A program made the translations under genes and the position numbers. Shown here piece after piece: positions 1-8,039 of a DNA stretch of 20,323 bases. The DNA lies in NCBI GenBank assembly GCA_964538565.1, contig CAZIGW010000265.1, positions 1-20,323 of the forward strand, in the 5' to 3' direction. A model generated the notes under the pieces. The model made no database searches. It had not been told where the DNA came from and was given only the letters and a program-made list of their open reading frames with translations. Within the stretch, counting starts at the first letter, position 1. Each line of letters starts with the position of its first letter. The stretch is from CAYVBN01 sp964538565 (lineage in GTDB: Bacteria > Pseudomonadota > Alphaproteobacteria > Rhizobiales > Xanthobacteraceae).

Positions 1-708
1 GTCGTGCGTGGCGCCCCCCAGGCATTCGCGACCCGCGCCACCCAGACCCCCCAGACCCAGCGGCTGACGGAATGCGCGGTGGAGAACCAGCCCATCGGCG
101 TTTCGGCGCGGCGCTTCCGCGACCTTCCCTCGCGGTCGGGAGCGCGGGCGCAGCTCGGACTTCCACAGGATCGGATGATCGCGCTCTACGTCGGCCGCAT
201 GGTTCCGGGAAAGGGCATCGAGGAATTGGGCGAGGCGCTCGACGGCCTGGGAAAAGGCGCGACCGTCTGCGTTGCGGTCGGCGACGGCCCGCTGCGCAGC
301 GAACTCGAACGCCGGCCGAACGCGATTTGTCTTGGGGCGCGTCCGCCGGAGGATGTCGCGGTCGCCATGGCGGCCGCCGACATGCTGGTGCTTCCGTCCT
401 ACTCGGAAGGCCTTCCGACGGTTCTGATGGAAGCGGCGCTCGCCGATCTTCCGGTGGTGACGACGGACGCGCCCGGGTGCATCGACCTGGCGGCCGACGG
501 GCGAGCCTTGGTGGTCCCCGTGGGCGATGCGCCGGCCCTGCGCCGCGCGATCGAGGCGGCGGCTGCCGATCCGGTGGCGGGCCGCAAGCGGGCGCGGGCG
601 ATGCGCACGTACATCGAATCCTGCTGCACGCTCGAGACCAACACCGCCCGGCTCGTCGCCCATTACCGCCGGATCTTCGCGGCGGCATGCAAGGCTCAAA
701 TCGCATGA
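1..708 (+). CDS. Glycosyltransferase family 4 (GT-B fold), 5'-truncated
   Basis: This is the C-terminal part of a retaining GT-B glycosyltransferase, which transfers a sugar from a nucleotide sugar to a growing glycan at the cytoplasmic membrane. The frame is open to the window edge, so the true start and the N-terminal acceptor domain lie upstream. About 235 codons are visible. An N-x-P-I-G-V-x-x-x-x-F segment near base 90 matches the linker before the donor-binding domain. It is followed by the strand ALYVGRMVPGKGIEEL (the 'GR..KG' signature), VGDGPLR, and the E-x7-E motif in SEGLPTVLMEA (bases 403-435) that binds the donor nucleotide sugar. The stop overlaps the ATG of the next glycosyltransferase (ATGA at 705-708), so the two are probably translationally coupled. 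Donor and acceptor sugars cannot be told from the sequence. Confidence 0.88.
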   Translation, partial: VVRGAPQAFATRATQTPQTQRLTECAVENQPIGVSARRFRDLPSRSGARAQLGLPQDRMIALYVGRMVPGKGIEELGEALDGLGKGATVCVAVGDGPLRSELERRPNAICLGARPPEDVAVAMAAADMLVLPSYSEGLPTVLMEAALADLPVVTTDAPGCIDLAADGRALVVPVGDAPALRRAIEAAAADPVAGRKRARAMRTYIESCCTLETNTARLVAHYRRIFAAACKAQIA

Positions 709-1553
709 GGGTCTCGACGGTCGTTCCGGTGTTCAACCGCGCGCACACCGTGGCGCGGGCGATCGACAGCGCGTTGCGGCAAGTCTGCGATGCCGCGGTC
801 GAGGTCATCCTGGTCGATGATGGATCCTCCGACGACCTCGCCGCCGTGCTGAAGCCGTACGGCAATCGGGTGACGGTCATCCGACATGCGCGCAACAGCG
901 GCGCCGCCGCCGCGCGCAACACCGGGGTGGCCGCCGCCTCGGGTGACTATGTGGCCTTTCTCGATTCCGACGATGCGTGGCTCCCCGGAAAGCTCGCCCG
1001 GCAGATCGAGGCGATGCGCAGGAACAAATGGGCGGCGAGCTGCACCGCCTTTCAGCTCGTGCGCCCGCGCGCGCCCGACATCGTCGCGCCGCGATATTCC
1101 GAGGGGCCGCTTCAACTCGCCGACCTGGTTTGGGGATGCTTCGTGAGCCCGGGGTCAACGCTGGTTTTCGAGCGTCGCGTCTTTGACGAAATCGGGCCGC
1201 TCGATACCCGCCTCGGCCGGCTCGAGGACTGGGATTGGCTCTTGCGCTATGCGCAGTCGAGCACGCTCGGCTTCATCAGCGAACCGCTCGCGCGAATACT
1301 GGCCTCCTCGCATTCCGATGCAGCCGCTGTCCTGAGCGCGCTCGAGACGCTGCGTGCCAAGCATTTACCGCAGCTCGAACGCCGCGACCGTCGTTCGTTC
1401 GCGGCTGCGCTCGATTTCGAGCGCGCGGGGGCGTTCTATCGCGCCGGCAATCGCGCTTCGGCCCTGCCGATGTTGCTGAGGTCATGCTTGCGCTCGCCGC
1501 TGGGACACCCGGCACTCTCGGCCGTGCTGCACAATCGTCGGGCGTGGAGCTGA
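705..1553 (+). CDS. Glycosyltransferase family 2 (GT-A fold)
   Basis: This 282-residue inverting GT-A glycosyltransferase probably adds one sugar to a surface glycan on the cytoplasmic side. It begins with the standard GT2 opening STVVPVFNRAHTVARAI. VILVDDGSSDD follows (Asp38/Asp39, nucleotide binding), then a SGAAAARNTG helix and the metal-binding DxD in FLDSDDAW (residues 87-89). The acidic pair in RLEDWDWLLR (Glu173-Asp174) fits the catalytic-base position. The last ~80 residues form a helical tail rich in Arg and Leu with no clear membrane segment. The ATG at 705 overlaps the upstream stop in an ATGA junction, and an AAGG lies 10 bases before it, so I chose this start over a longer open frame that only shadows the GT4 gene. 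The stop lies 22 bases from the convergent acyltransferase stop. Confidence 0.93.
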   Translation: MRVSTVVPVFNRAHTVARAIDSALRQVCDAAVEVILVDDGSSDDLAAVLKPYGNRVTVIRHARNSGAAAARNTGVAAASGDYVAFLDSDDAWLPGKLARQIEAMRRNKWAASCTAFQLVRPRAPDIVAPRYSEGPLQLADLVWGCFVSPGSTLVFERRVFDEIGPLDTRLGRLEDWDWLLRYAQSSTLGFISEPLARILASSHSDAAAVLSALETLRAKHLPQLERRDRRSFAAALDFERAGAFYRAGNRASALPMLLRSCLRSPLGHPALSAVLHNRRAWS

Positions 1554-1575
1554 GCAGGCGAGCCGCCGGGGCGGC

Positions 1576-2760
1576 TCAAGGGCCCGAGGGACTTGCCGGC
1601 CGCGCCTGTGCCGTCTCGACGGAGCGCAGGCCCATCAACCAACGGCGCACACGCGCGGTATGGTCCTCGGTGCAGCGGGCGAACAGATAGGCGGTGACGA
1701 GAGCTGCGGCGACCATGATCGCGAATCCGAGAAGCCCGATCGCGTCGGGCTGCACGAGACGCGCCGGCCAGTGGCCGAAGCGCTCCAGGAGAGCGCCGAC
1801 AAAGACGCATACGGGCAGGTGCACGAGATAGAGAGAATAGGAGAAGCCGGCCCCTCGCTCGATCGCCCGCGCGCCCTCCGGCCAGGCCATCACGGTCGGA
1901 CAGGCCACCGCCAAGGCGAGACCGGCACCGACCATGATGTCGGTCGCGAGCGGCGGGAGGATCGCGAGCCGCGAAACGATCAGTCCGACCGCGCCCACGA
2001 ACAGTCCGGGAAGCGCGACCGGCAGCTTCACGGCCCCGGCGGCGAACAGGCGCGCGGCGGCGACTCCGAGCATCCAGAACGAGAACCAGACCGGCCAGTC
2101 GCCGTTCCACCACGTCAAGGCGGCAAGACCGAGAATGGTCACGGTAAGCACGGCGATCCTGCGGGCCGGCGGCATTGGGACGAGCAGGCCCGCGAACACG
2201 ACCGGCGCCACCAGATAGAGACCCCATTCGAAGCCGAGCGACCAGAGCGGCGGGTCGGCGCCCCAGGGCGCGCACAGGAGCCCCTGAACCGCGAAGAGAT
2301 GGCAGGGGATCTGCGCCCAGTCCCAGCCGTCGAGAATCCCCGCCGGCCACAGCGGCCGGACCCCGTAGAAGCGCGTCTCGAGGAAGAAGTGTCTTCCGGC
2401 GACATCGAGCGCCAGAACGAGCGCGAACGCCGGGAGCAACACCAGATAGATGCGCGCGAATCGATTGACCAGATACGTTCCCCACTCGAAGCGTCTGCGC
2501 GCGATCAGGCGCCAGGCGGACCCGCCGACGAGAAAGCCGCTGACGATGAAGAACATCACGACGCCCTCGTGCTGCAGGCCGGAGATCAGATAGAAGCCGC
2601 GCACGACCGCATTGGGATGCTCGACACGCGCGATGCCCTCGAACAGCAGGCCGCGGGCATGGCCGAACAGTACGAGAAGCGCCGCGCCGAAGCGGATCAG
2701 GTCCAGAAACGCCCAGTGCCGGTCCGAATTCGAGTCGGCGGTGCGGGAAATCGCAATCAT
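1576..2760 (-). CDS. Acyltransferase family 3 membrane protein (OafA/ExoZ-like)
   Basis: This 394-residue polytopic membrane protein of the acyltransferase-3 family (Pfam PF01757) typically O-acetylates or O-succinylates surface polysaccharides at the inner membrane. Family marks include the N-terminal FLDLIRFGAALLVLFGH (Asp20, Arg23, His34), FFIVSGFLVGG near residue 70, VNRFARIYLVLLPAF near residue 100, and the late SYSLYLVHLPV. About ten hydrophobic segments can be counted. The length is normal and no SGNH hydrolase domain is fused to the C terminus. The ATG at 2760 is preceded by a CAGGG about 5 bases upstream. The gene runs against its neighbours, convergent with the GT2 gene and divergent from the dehydrogenase at 2923. 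From context it probably decorates the glycan made by this locus. The acyl donor and target sugar are unknown. Confidence 0.9.
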   Translation of the reverse strand: MIAISRTADSNSDRHWAFLDLIRFGAALLVLFGHARGLLFEGIARVEHPNAVVRGFYLISGLQHEGVVMFFIVSGFLVGGSAWRLIARRRFEWGTYLVNRFARIYLVLLPAFALVLALDVAGRHFFLETRFYGVRPLWPAGILDGWDWAQIPCHLFAVQGLLCAPWGADPPLWSLGFEWGLYLVAPVVFAGLLVPMPPARRIAVLTVTILGLAALTWWNGDWPVWFSFWMLGVAAARLFAAGAVKLPVALPGLFVGAVGLIVSRLAILPPLATDIMVGAGLALAVACPTVMAWPEGARAIERGAGFSYSLYLVHLPVCVFVGALLERFGHWPARLVQPDAIGLLGFAIMVAAALVTAYLFARCTEDHTARVRRWLMGLRSVETAQARPASPSGP

Positions 2761-2922
2761 CGGACCCTGCGGCCGGGATGGGAGAGCTCTGCGAACGGGA
2801 ACCGGAACGCAACGGCGCTCCGGGACGGACGGGACGTTCTGCTACACTGGGCCGGCGTCCTGTCAAGCCGCTGAAGCGCGAAGGCCGCGGCACGCCGCAA
2901 GGCGGAGCGTAGGCTGGAGGGA
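2761..2922 (+). promoter_or_regulatory. Divergent intergenic region with an extended -10-like promoter
   Basis: This 162-base gap separates two divergent starts, so it should hold promoters for both. On the plus strand TGCTACACT at 2840-2848 matches an extended -10 element (TGnTACACT). I see no convincing -35 at 17 bases upstream, which is acceptable for an extended -10 promoter. A strong GGAGG at 2916-2920 precedes the dehydrogenase start but is only 2 bases from the ATG at 2923. It is 5 bases from the TTG at 2926, so the start may be either codon. No terminator is visible. Confidence 0.4.
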
Positions 2923-4212
2923 ATGTTGGACGGACACAACCGCAAGATCGCCGTCATCGGTCTGGGCTACGTGGGCCTGCCGGTGGCGACGGCATTCGCG
3001 CGCTCGGGCGCGCCGGTGATCGGCTTCGACATCGACCGTCGGCGCATCGCGGAGCTGCGCCGCGGATACGACCGCACCCGGGAGGTCGAGGCCGCGGAGC
3101 TCGACCAGCCGTCTCTGACCTATACGTGCGACCCGGCCGACCTCGGCGCCGCGGACTTCTACATCGTCACCGTGCCGACCCCGATCGACGCCGCCAACCG
3201 GCCCGACCTCGGGGCGATGCTCAGGGCGTCGCGAACGGTCGGCGAAGTGCTCGAGCGCGGCGACATCGTGGTCTTCGAATCCACGGTCTATCCGGGCGCG
3301 GTGGAGGAAGAATGCGTCCCGGTCCTGCAGGATGCGTCCGGCCTGGTGGCGGGCCACGACTTCGGCGTCGGCTATTCACCGGAGCGGATCAATCCCGGCG
3401 ACCGGACGCACCGCTTCGAAACCATCACCAAGGTGGTGGCCGCGCAGGACCCGCATACGCTCGATACTGTCGCCGCCGTCTATGGCTCGGTGGTGAAGGC
3501 GGGCATTCACCGCGCCGCGTCGATCAAGGTCGCGGAAGCCGCGAAGGTGATCGAGAATACCCAGCGCGATCTCAACATCGCGTTCATGAACGAGCTCTCG
3601 GCGATCTGCCACGCACTCAGCATCGACACCGGCGACGTGATTGCGGCGGCCAGGACCAAGTGGAACTTCCTGCCGTTCTATCCCGGCCTCGTCGGCGGGC
3701 ATTGCATCGGCGTCGACCCGTACTATCTGACGTTCCGCGCCGAGAAAGCCGGCCATCACCCCGAAGTGATCCTGGCGGGACGCCGCATCAACGACGGCGT
3801 CGGACAGCGTGTGGCGCGCGAGTGCGTACGCCGCCTGTTGCGGCGCAACCGCGGCGCGGCGACCGTGACGGTGCTCGGGCTGACGTTCAAGGAAAACGTG
3901 CCGGACATCCGCAATTCGAAGGTGGTCGACATCATCGACGAGCTCAAGTCGTTCGGCATCGACGTCCAGGTGCACGATCCGCTGGCGCTTCCCGACGAGG
4001 CCGAGGCCGAGTACGGGATCAAATGCGTTCCCGTTCCGGCGCTGCGTCCGGCAGACGCCGTGATCCTGGCGGTCGCCCATGAGGAATTCGTGCATGGCGG
4101 GTGGGCGTTCGTGAAGAAGCTGCTCAAGGACGGGGAGGGTGTCGTGCTCGACGTCAAGGCCATCCTCGACCGGACGAAGAGGCCGGACGAGGTGGAGCTC
4201 TGGCGCCTGTAG
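2923..4212 (+). CDS. tviB: UDP-N-acetyl-hexosamine 6-dehydrogenase (TviB/WbpO type)
   Basis: This 429-residue NAD-dependent nucleotide-sugar dehydrogenase oxidises C6 of a UDP-sugar to a uronate in two steps in the cytoplasm. The N-terminal Rossmann motif is IGLGYVG (residues 12-18). The central domain has KVIENTQRDLNIAFMNEL with Lys208 and Asn212. The catalytic cysteine is Cys261 in GGHCIGVDPYYLT. The C-terminal domain carries LTFKENVPDIRNSK. The VPTPID segment, YSPERINPGD and FKENxPDIRN together match the TviB/WbpO group, which uses UDP-GlcNAc or UDP-GalNAc, better than UDP-glucose dehydrogenases. Length is normal for that group. The gene symbol is by similarity of motifs only. UDP-GlcNAcA from this enzyme would be the substrate of a WbpB-type dehydrogenase, and a candidate for that is encoded at 9116. 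Confidence 0.9.
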   Translation: MLDGHNRKIAVIGLGYVGLPVATAFARSGAPVIGFDIDRRRIAELRRGYDRTREVEAAELDQPSLTYTCDPADLGAADFYIVTVPTPIDAANRPDLGAMLRASRTVGEVLERGDIVVFESTVYPGAVEEECVPVLQDASGLVAGHDFGVGYSPERINPGDRTHRFETITKVVAAQDPHTLDTVAAVYGSVVKAGIHRAASIKVAEAAKVIENTQRDLNIAFMNELSAICHALSIDTGDVIAAARTKWNFLPFYPGLVGGHCIGVDPYYLTFRAEKAGHHPEVILAGRRINDGVGQRVARECVRRLLRRNRGAATVTVLGLTFKENVPDIRNSKVVDIIDELKSFGIDVQVHDPLALPDEAEAEYGIKCVPVPALRPADAVILAVAHEEFVHGGWAFVKKLLKDGEGVVLDVKAILDRTKRPDEVELWRL

Positions 4213-4236
4213 CCTGTAGGTGGGAAGAGCCGGCGC

Positions 4237-5016
4237 CTACGGCCGTTCGAACCGGACGTCGAGGCCGTATCGTTCGAGAAACCGCCAGCCGAAGGACGTC
4301 ATCCGGTCGATGACCGCGCGTGCGAGATCGTCGTCTCGCGCCTCGATCTGGGCAAAGCCGCGATTGTACGCGAACAATCGCGCGGCGCCGGCCAGAACCT
4401 GCTGCTCGTAGCCTTCCACGTCGACCTTGACGACGATCGGCCGGCCTTCGAGGCGGATCACGTCGTCGAGCGCCACGACCTCGACATCGTAGGCGTCCGG
4501 CCCGGCAGTGCCGATCTTCGACATGCCGCGGTTGTCGTCGCCTGCCGGAACGAGCGTCGCGCGCCCGGGTCCGGCGCCGACGGCGGCCTCGAAGACCTCG
4601 GCCGTGCCGAGCAGGTCATTGAGTGCGAGATTGCGGCGCAGCGAAGCACAATTTCGCCGGTCCGGCTCGAACGCCATGATCTTCGGGACAAGCCTGCGCC
4701 GCCCGAGCACGCAGGAATAGAGCCCGATGTTGGCGCCGACGTCGAGAAAGACATCCGGCGCGAGCCGGCGGCAGGCATCGATCATCAGCGCGATTTCGCG
4801 CCATTCCATCCGGCCGATCGCGATCTCGTAGCCGACGAGGTCGGCAAGATCGACGATGAAGTCCGCTCCTCCATAGCGGCAATGAAAGTTGGAGAGATCG
4901 CGGCCGAGAAGGGGGCCTGCGGCCCGCGCAAGAGCGACTCGCCGTTTTCTGATCGACGTCGTAAGTTTCCCCGCAAACGGCCGCCGGTGCGCGATATGCA
5001 GGTTCGCAGAACTCAT
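4237..5016 (-). CDS. FkbM family SAM-dependent methyltransferase
   Basis: This class I methyltransferase of the FkbM family (PF05050) often O-methylates sugars in surface glycans, or natural products. With the start used here it has 259 residues. The SAM-binding motif is FLDVGANIGLYS (about residues 90-101). FEPDRRNCASLRRNLALND (motif II region) and VKVDVEGYEQQVLAG, the FkbM signature, follow. The frame stays open to an ATG at 5118, but that start would sit 2 bases from the divergent epimerase ATG at 5121 and leave no room for either promoter. The extra 34 residues are Arg-rich and show no family motif. I therefore prefer the ATG at 5016; GTG at 5058 is also possible. The AGAGGG before 5016 is very close to the ATG, so the start is uncertain. 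The gene stands alone on the minus strand inside the polysaccharide cluster. Confidence 0.85.
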   Translation of the reverse strand: MSSANLHIAHRRPFAGKLTTSIRKRRVALARAAGPLLGRDLSNFHCRYGGADFIVDLADLVGYEIAIGRMEWREIALMIDACRRLAPDVFLDVGANIGLYSCVLGRRRLVPKIMAFEPDRRNCASLRRNLALNDLLGTAEVFEAAVGAGPGRATLVPAGDDNRGMSKIGTAGPDAYDVEVVALDDVIRLEGRPIVVKVDVEGYEQQVLAGAARLFAYNRGFAQIEARDDDLARAVIDRMTSFGWRFLERYGLDVRFERP

Positions 5017-5120
5017 GCCCTCTGGCGCCCGATGTTTTCGGTCAATCTGAGAAACCACGGCCGCTCTTCGGATCGCCCTTCGGAGTGAAAAGCGACCGAA
5101 CAGATTTACGGAATACATGA
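5017..5120. promoter_or_regulatory. Divergent intergenic region between methyltransferase and epimerase
   Basis: If the methyltransferase starts at 5016, this 104-base stretch is the divergent promoter region for it and the epimerase. It is less GC-rich than the flanking genes, especially around 5090-5120. A weak CGGA at 5109-5112 lies 8 bases before the epimerase ATG. I cannot fix -35 and -10 hexamers with confidence on either strand. Confidence 0.35.
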
Positions 5121-6137
5121 ATGGCGCAAAACCCTGTCCTTGTCACCGGCGCGGCGGGCTTCATCGGCTATCACGTGGCGCGCCGACTGCTCGAAGTCGG
5201 ACGCGAGGTCGTCGGGCTCGACAACCTCAATGCCTATTATGACCCGAAGCTCAAGGAGGCGCGGGTCGCCGACCTGGGGCGGTTTCCGCAGTTCCGGTTC
5301 GTGCGTCTCGATCTGGCCGATCGAGCCGGGGTGGCGGCGCTGTTCGCGCAGTCCCGCTTCCCGGCGGTCGTCCATCTCGCCGCCCAGGCGGGCGTGCGCC
5401 ACTCGCTCGTCGATCCGCACGCCTATGTGGACGCCAATCTCCAGGGATTTCTGAATGTTCTGGAAGGCTGTCGCCACAACGGCTGCGAGCATCTCGTCTA
5501 CGCCTCCTCTTCCTCCGTCTACGGCGCCAACACGAAGATGCCGTTCTCGGTCGAGCAGAACGTCGATCATCCGATCAGCCTCTACGCCGCGACCAAGAAG
5601 GCGAACGAGCTGATGGCGCATGCCTACAGCCACCTTTACCGCCTGCCGGCGACGGGACTGCGGTTCTTTACGGTCTACGGACCGTGGGGCCGCCCCGACA
5701 TGGCGATGTACATCTTCGCCTCCGCCATCGTCGAAGGGCGGCCGATCAGGTTGTTCAACCATGGACGGATGCGGCGCGATTTCACCTACGTCGATGACGT
5801 GACCGAAGCGGTGGCGCGGCTGCTCGATCACGTCCCGGCGCCGGATCCGGCGTGGTCGGGCGACGCGCCCGATCCGGCGACGAGCAACGCACCTTGGCGC
5901 GTCTACAACATCGGCAACAACCGCCCGGTCGAGGTCACCGAGGTGGTGGCCTTGCTGGAGCGGGAACTCGGCCGGCCGGCCATCAAGGAACTCGTTCCCA
6001 TGCAGCCCGGCGACGTCGCGGAGACGCGTGCGGACGTGGAGGCGCTCACGCGCGCGGTCGGCTTCCGGCCCTCGACGCCGATCGAGGAAGGGGTTCGTCG
6101 GTTCGTGGCGTGGTACCGCGACTATCACGCGCGATGA
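5121..6137 (+). CDS. lspL: UDP-glucuronate 4-epimerase
   Basis: This 338-residue extended short-chain dehydrogenase interconverts UDP-glucuronate and UDP-galacturonate in the cytoplasm. The NAD-binding motif is TGAAGFIG (residues 9-16). LDNLNAYYDPKLKEARV follows and is typical of the LspL/CapI group. The catalytic set is the Ser run at 129-132 in YASSSSVYG, Tyr155 and Lys159 in LYAATKK. RFFTVYGPWGRPDMA, RDFTYVDD and NIGNNRPV, together with MQPGDVAETRAD near the end, also match UDP-GlcA 4-epimerases rather than GalE. The length is as expected. In rhizobia the product UDP-GalA feeds LPS core, lipid A and capsule (known for LspL). No UDP-glucose dehydrogenase is in the window, so UDP-GlcA must be made elsewhere. 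The assignment rests on motifs; a 4-epimerase for UDP-HexNAcA (TviC-like) is a less likely alternative. Confidence 0.9.
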   Translation: MAQNPVLVTGAAGFIGYHVARRLLEVGREVVGLDNLNAYYDPKLKEARVADLGRFPQFRFVRLDLADRAGVAALFAQSRFPAVVHLAAQAGVRHSLVDPHAYVDANLQGFLNVLEGCRHNGCEHLVYASSSSVYGANTKMPFSVEQNVDHPISLYAATKKANELMAHAYSHLYRLPATGLRFFTVYGPWGRPDMAMYIFASAIVEGRPIRLFNHGRMRRDFTYVDDVTEAVARLLDHVPAPDPAWSGDAPDPATSNAPWRVYNIGNNRPVEVTEVVALLERELGRPAIKELVPMQPGDVAETRADVEALTRAVGFRPSTPIEEGVRRFVAWYRDYHAR

Positions 6138-6527
6138 CGGACCGGCTCTCCGGCCGGACCGCTTGCCGTTTGCGACGTTCCGCCAGGAACTTGGTCCTCG
6201 GTTGATGGATGCATGAATCGGTCGGAGAAGATCGGCGCGGCGATTCCCGCGCGGACCTGATCGGCCGAGGCACGACATCGGCCCGTGACGTGCCTGGCCT
6301 GCGGCCGGGCCGCGCATGCCGGACGAAGCCTGGACCTTTTTCGAGATCGACCCTGTGGCGCCGCTGGGAAAGCCGAAAAGTCTCGACGGCTCAGGGCCTT
6401 GCCGGCCGGCGCGGACCGCATCGCTTCTTAACGTTGCTCGCAAAGAATTCGCCCGCATGGTGGACGATGCCGCCGCCGATGCGCTTCATTGGCCGATGTT
6501 CGATCCCTTGTCGGAAAGTTGCCCCTG
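6138..6527 (+). other. 390-base intergenic region upstream of manC
   Basis: This is the longest gap in the polysaccharide part of the window. It holds a 6-bp inverted repeat, GGCCGA at 6263-6268 and TCGGCC at 6278-6283 with a 9-base loop. GC-rich dyads lie near 6294-6310 and 6400-6410. A 70-codon frame at 6316-6528 ends in TGATG over the manC start. Its third codon positions look less GC-rich than those of the real genes here, no ribosome binding site precedes its ATG, and I recognise no homologue, so I do not call it a gene. GGAAAG at 6513-6518 is the probable ribosome binding site of manC. I could not identify a clear sigma70 promoter, although a leader region or promoter here is likely. 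Confidence 0.45.
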
Positions 6528-7940
6528 ATGGCTGACGTAATCGTCCCGGTGATCATGTGCGGGGGAGCCGGAACACGGCTCTGGCCGGCCTCCCGCGAGG
6601 GTCGGCCGAAGCAGTTCCTGCGATTGTTCGGGCCGCGCTCGACCTTCCAGGAGACGATCCGGCGCGTCGGCGATCCGCAGCTGTTCGCGCCGCCCATCGT
6701 TATCACGAACAGCCAGTACCGGTTTATCGTCGCCGAGCAGCTCGCCGAGATCGACGCCAAGGCGGACATCGTGCTCGAACCGTCCCGGCGCAACTCCGGG
6801 CCGGCGATCGCGGCGGGCGCGGTCCTGTCGCGTCAGCGCGGCGGCGAGCCCGTGCTTCTGGCGCTCGCCGCCGATCACGTGATCGGCGACGCGTCCGCGT
6901 TCGTGGAGGCCTGCCGCGGCGCCCGCGATGCCGCGCAGGGCGGACGCATCGTGACCTTCGGCATCCGGCCCAGCCGCGTGGCGACGGAGTACGGCTATAT
7001 CCGTCCCGGAGATCCGGTCGCCGCGGGCGTGTTCGCGGTAGAGGCTTTTGTCGAAAAACCGGACGAAGCGACGGCCGCGCGGTACGTCGCCGAAGGCTGT
7101 CTCTGGAATTCGGGCAACTTCGTCTTCCGCGCCGACGTGTTTCTCGACGAATATCGGCATTTCGAGGCGGAGAGCGTCGCGGCCGTCGAGAGGGCCGTGC
7201 ACGGCGCCGGAACGGATCTCGGATTCATCACGCTCGATCCCGATGCCTTCGCGCGTGCGCGCGCAGTCTCGGTGGACTACGCGGTCATGGAGCGCACGAA
7301 GCGCGCCGCCGTCGTGCCGGTCGACTACGCGTGGTCGGATGTCGGCTCCTGGCACGCGGTTTGGGAGCTCTCGAACAAGGACGCGTCCGGAAACGCGGCG
7401 CAAGGCCCGGCCGTATTCCTTGACACCAGGGGGTCGCTGGTGGCGTCGGACAAGGCGCTCGTCACGCTGTTCGGCGTGGAGGATCTCGTCGTGGTGGCGA
7501 GCGAAGACGCCATTCTGGTCGCGCGGCGCGGCGACACGCACGGGATGCGCCGCCTCGTCGACGAGCTCAAGCGGGTCGCCCCGAAGATCACCGAGGAGCA
7601 TCTGCGCGTGCACCGTCCCTGGGGCTCCTACCAATCGTTGGACGAGGGGCCGCGATACCAGGTCAAGCGCATCGTGGTGAAGCCCGGCGGACGGCTCTCG
7701 CTGCAACTGCACCATCACCGCGCCGAGCACTGGGTCGTGGTGCGTGGAACCGCGCGCGTCACCGTCGGCGACCGCGTGCAGATGCTACACGAGAACGAAT
7801 CGGTCTACATTCCGATCGACACCCAGCACCGCCTGGAAAATCCCGGCAAGATCGATCTCGAACTCATCGAGGTGCAGACCGGTAGCTACCTCGGCGAGGA
7901 CGACATCGTCCGGTTCCAGGACGACTATCAGCGTTCGTAA
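6528..7940 (+). CDS. manC: Mannose-1-phosphate guanylyltransferase / mannose-6-phosphate isomerase
   Basis: This 470-residue bifunctional type II phosphomannose isomerase/GDP-mannose pyrophosphorylase (AlgA/XanB/CpsB family) turns fructose-6-phosphate into mannose-6-phosphate, and mannose-1-phosphate plus GTP into GDP-mannose. The intervening phosphomannomutase is not in the window. The N-terminal nucleotidyltransferase motif is CGGAGTRLWPASR (residues 11-23). FVEKPDEATA is the sugar-binding element. The C-terminal cupin carries RPWGSYQSLDEG and LSLQLHHHRAEHWVVVRGTA, the zinc-binding isomerase site. The ATG at 6528 gives the classic short N terminus (MADVIVPVIMCGG) and has GGAAAG 9 bases upstream. 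A TTG at 6489 is possible but adds 13 residues without family support. GDP-mannose could serve mannosylation of EPS, O-antigen or lipid A, or be the precursor of GDP-6-deoxyhexoses. Confidence 0.95.
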   Translation: MADVIVPVIMCGGAGTRLWPASREGRPKQFLRLFGPRSTFQETIRRVGDPQLFAPPIVITNSQYRFIVAEQLAEIDAKADIVLEPSRRNSGPAIAAGAVLSRQRGGEPVLLALAADHVIGDASAFVEACRGARDAAQGGRIVTFGIRPSRVATEYGYIRPGDPVAAGVFAVEAFVEKPDEATAARYVAEGCLWNSGNFVFRADVFLDEYRHFEAESVAAVERAVHGAGTDLGFITLDPDAFARARAVSVDYAVMERTKRAAVVPVDYAWSDVGSWHAVWELSNKDASGNAAQGPAVFLDTRGSLVASDKALVTLFGVEDLVVVASEDAILVARRGDTHGMRRLVDELKRVAPKITEEHLRVHRPWGSYQSLDEGPRYQVKRIVVKPGGRLSLQLHHHRAEHWVVVRGTARVTVGDRVQMLHENESVYIPIDTQHRLENPGKIDLELIEVQTGSYLGEDDIVRFQDDYQRS

Positions 7941-7961
7941 TGGGCGCGGCAGCATCGGTTC

Positions 7962-8039
7962 GGAACGGGTGAAGCCGCGCGACCCGAGTTCCCCGCCGTC
8001 GCTCCGTGCTTTGAACAGGAACCTGGGCACGCGGTTCTT
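7962..8039 (+). terminator. Two stem-loops after manC (possible transcript end)
   Basis: Two inverted repeats follow the manC stop. The first pairs GGAACGGGT (7962-7970) with ACCC-GA-GTTCC (7982-7992), a 9-bp stem with a 2-base bulge. The second pairs AGGAACC (8017-8023) with GGTTCTT (8033-8039), a 7-bp stem with one G-T wobble and a 9-base loop. Neither is followed by a T-run, so a classical intrinsic terminator is not shown. They could stabilise the 3' end or mark Rho-dependent termination. Confidence 0.35.

Noticed and set aside
72..704. N-terminal extension of the GT2 glycosyltransferase frame over the GT4 gene
   Set aside because: The extension is an Arg/Gly-rich out-of-frame translation of the GT4 gene; the GT2 domain starts right at the ATG at 705.
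1660..2874. 404-codon plus-strand open frame opposite the acyltransferase
   Set aside because: The translation is highly charged and repetitive, while the minus strand encodes a clear acyltransferase-3 membrane protein.
5106..6458. 450-codon minus-strand open frame opposite the UDP-glucuronate epimerase
   Set aside because: It is a mirror frame of a well-recognised gene in GC-rich DNA; the translation is Arg/His/Asp-rich with no domain.
6316..6528. 70-codon frame ending on the manC start
   Set aside because: It has no ribosome binding site, weaker GC at third codon positions and no recognisable homology; kept only as a possible leader.
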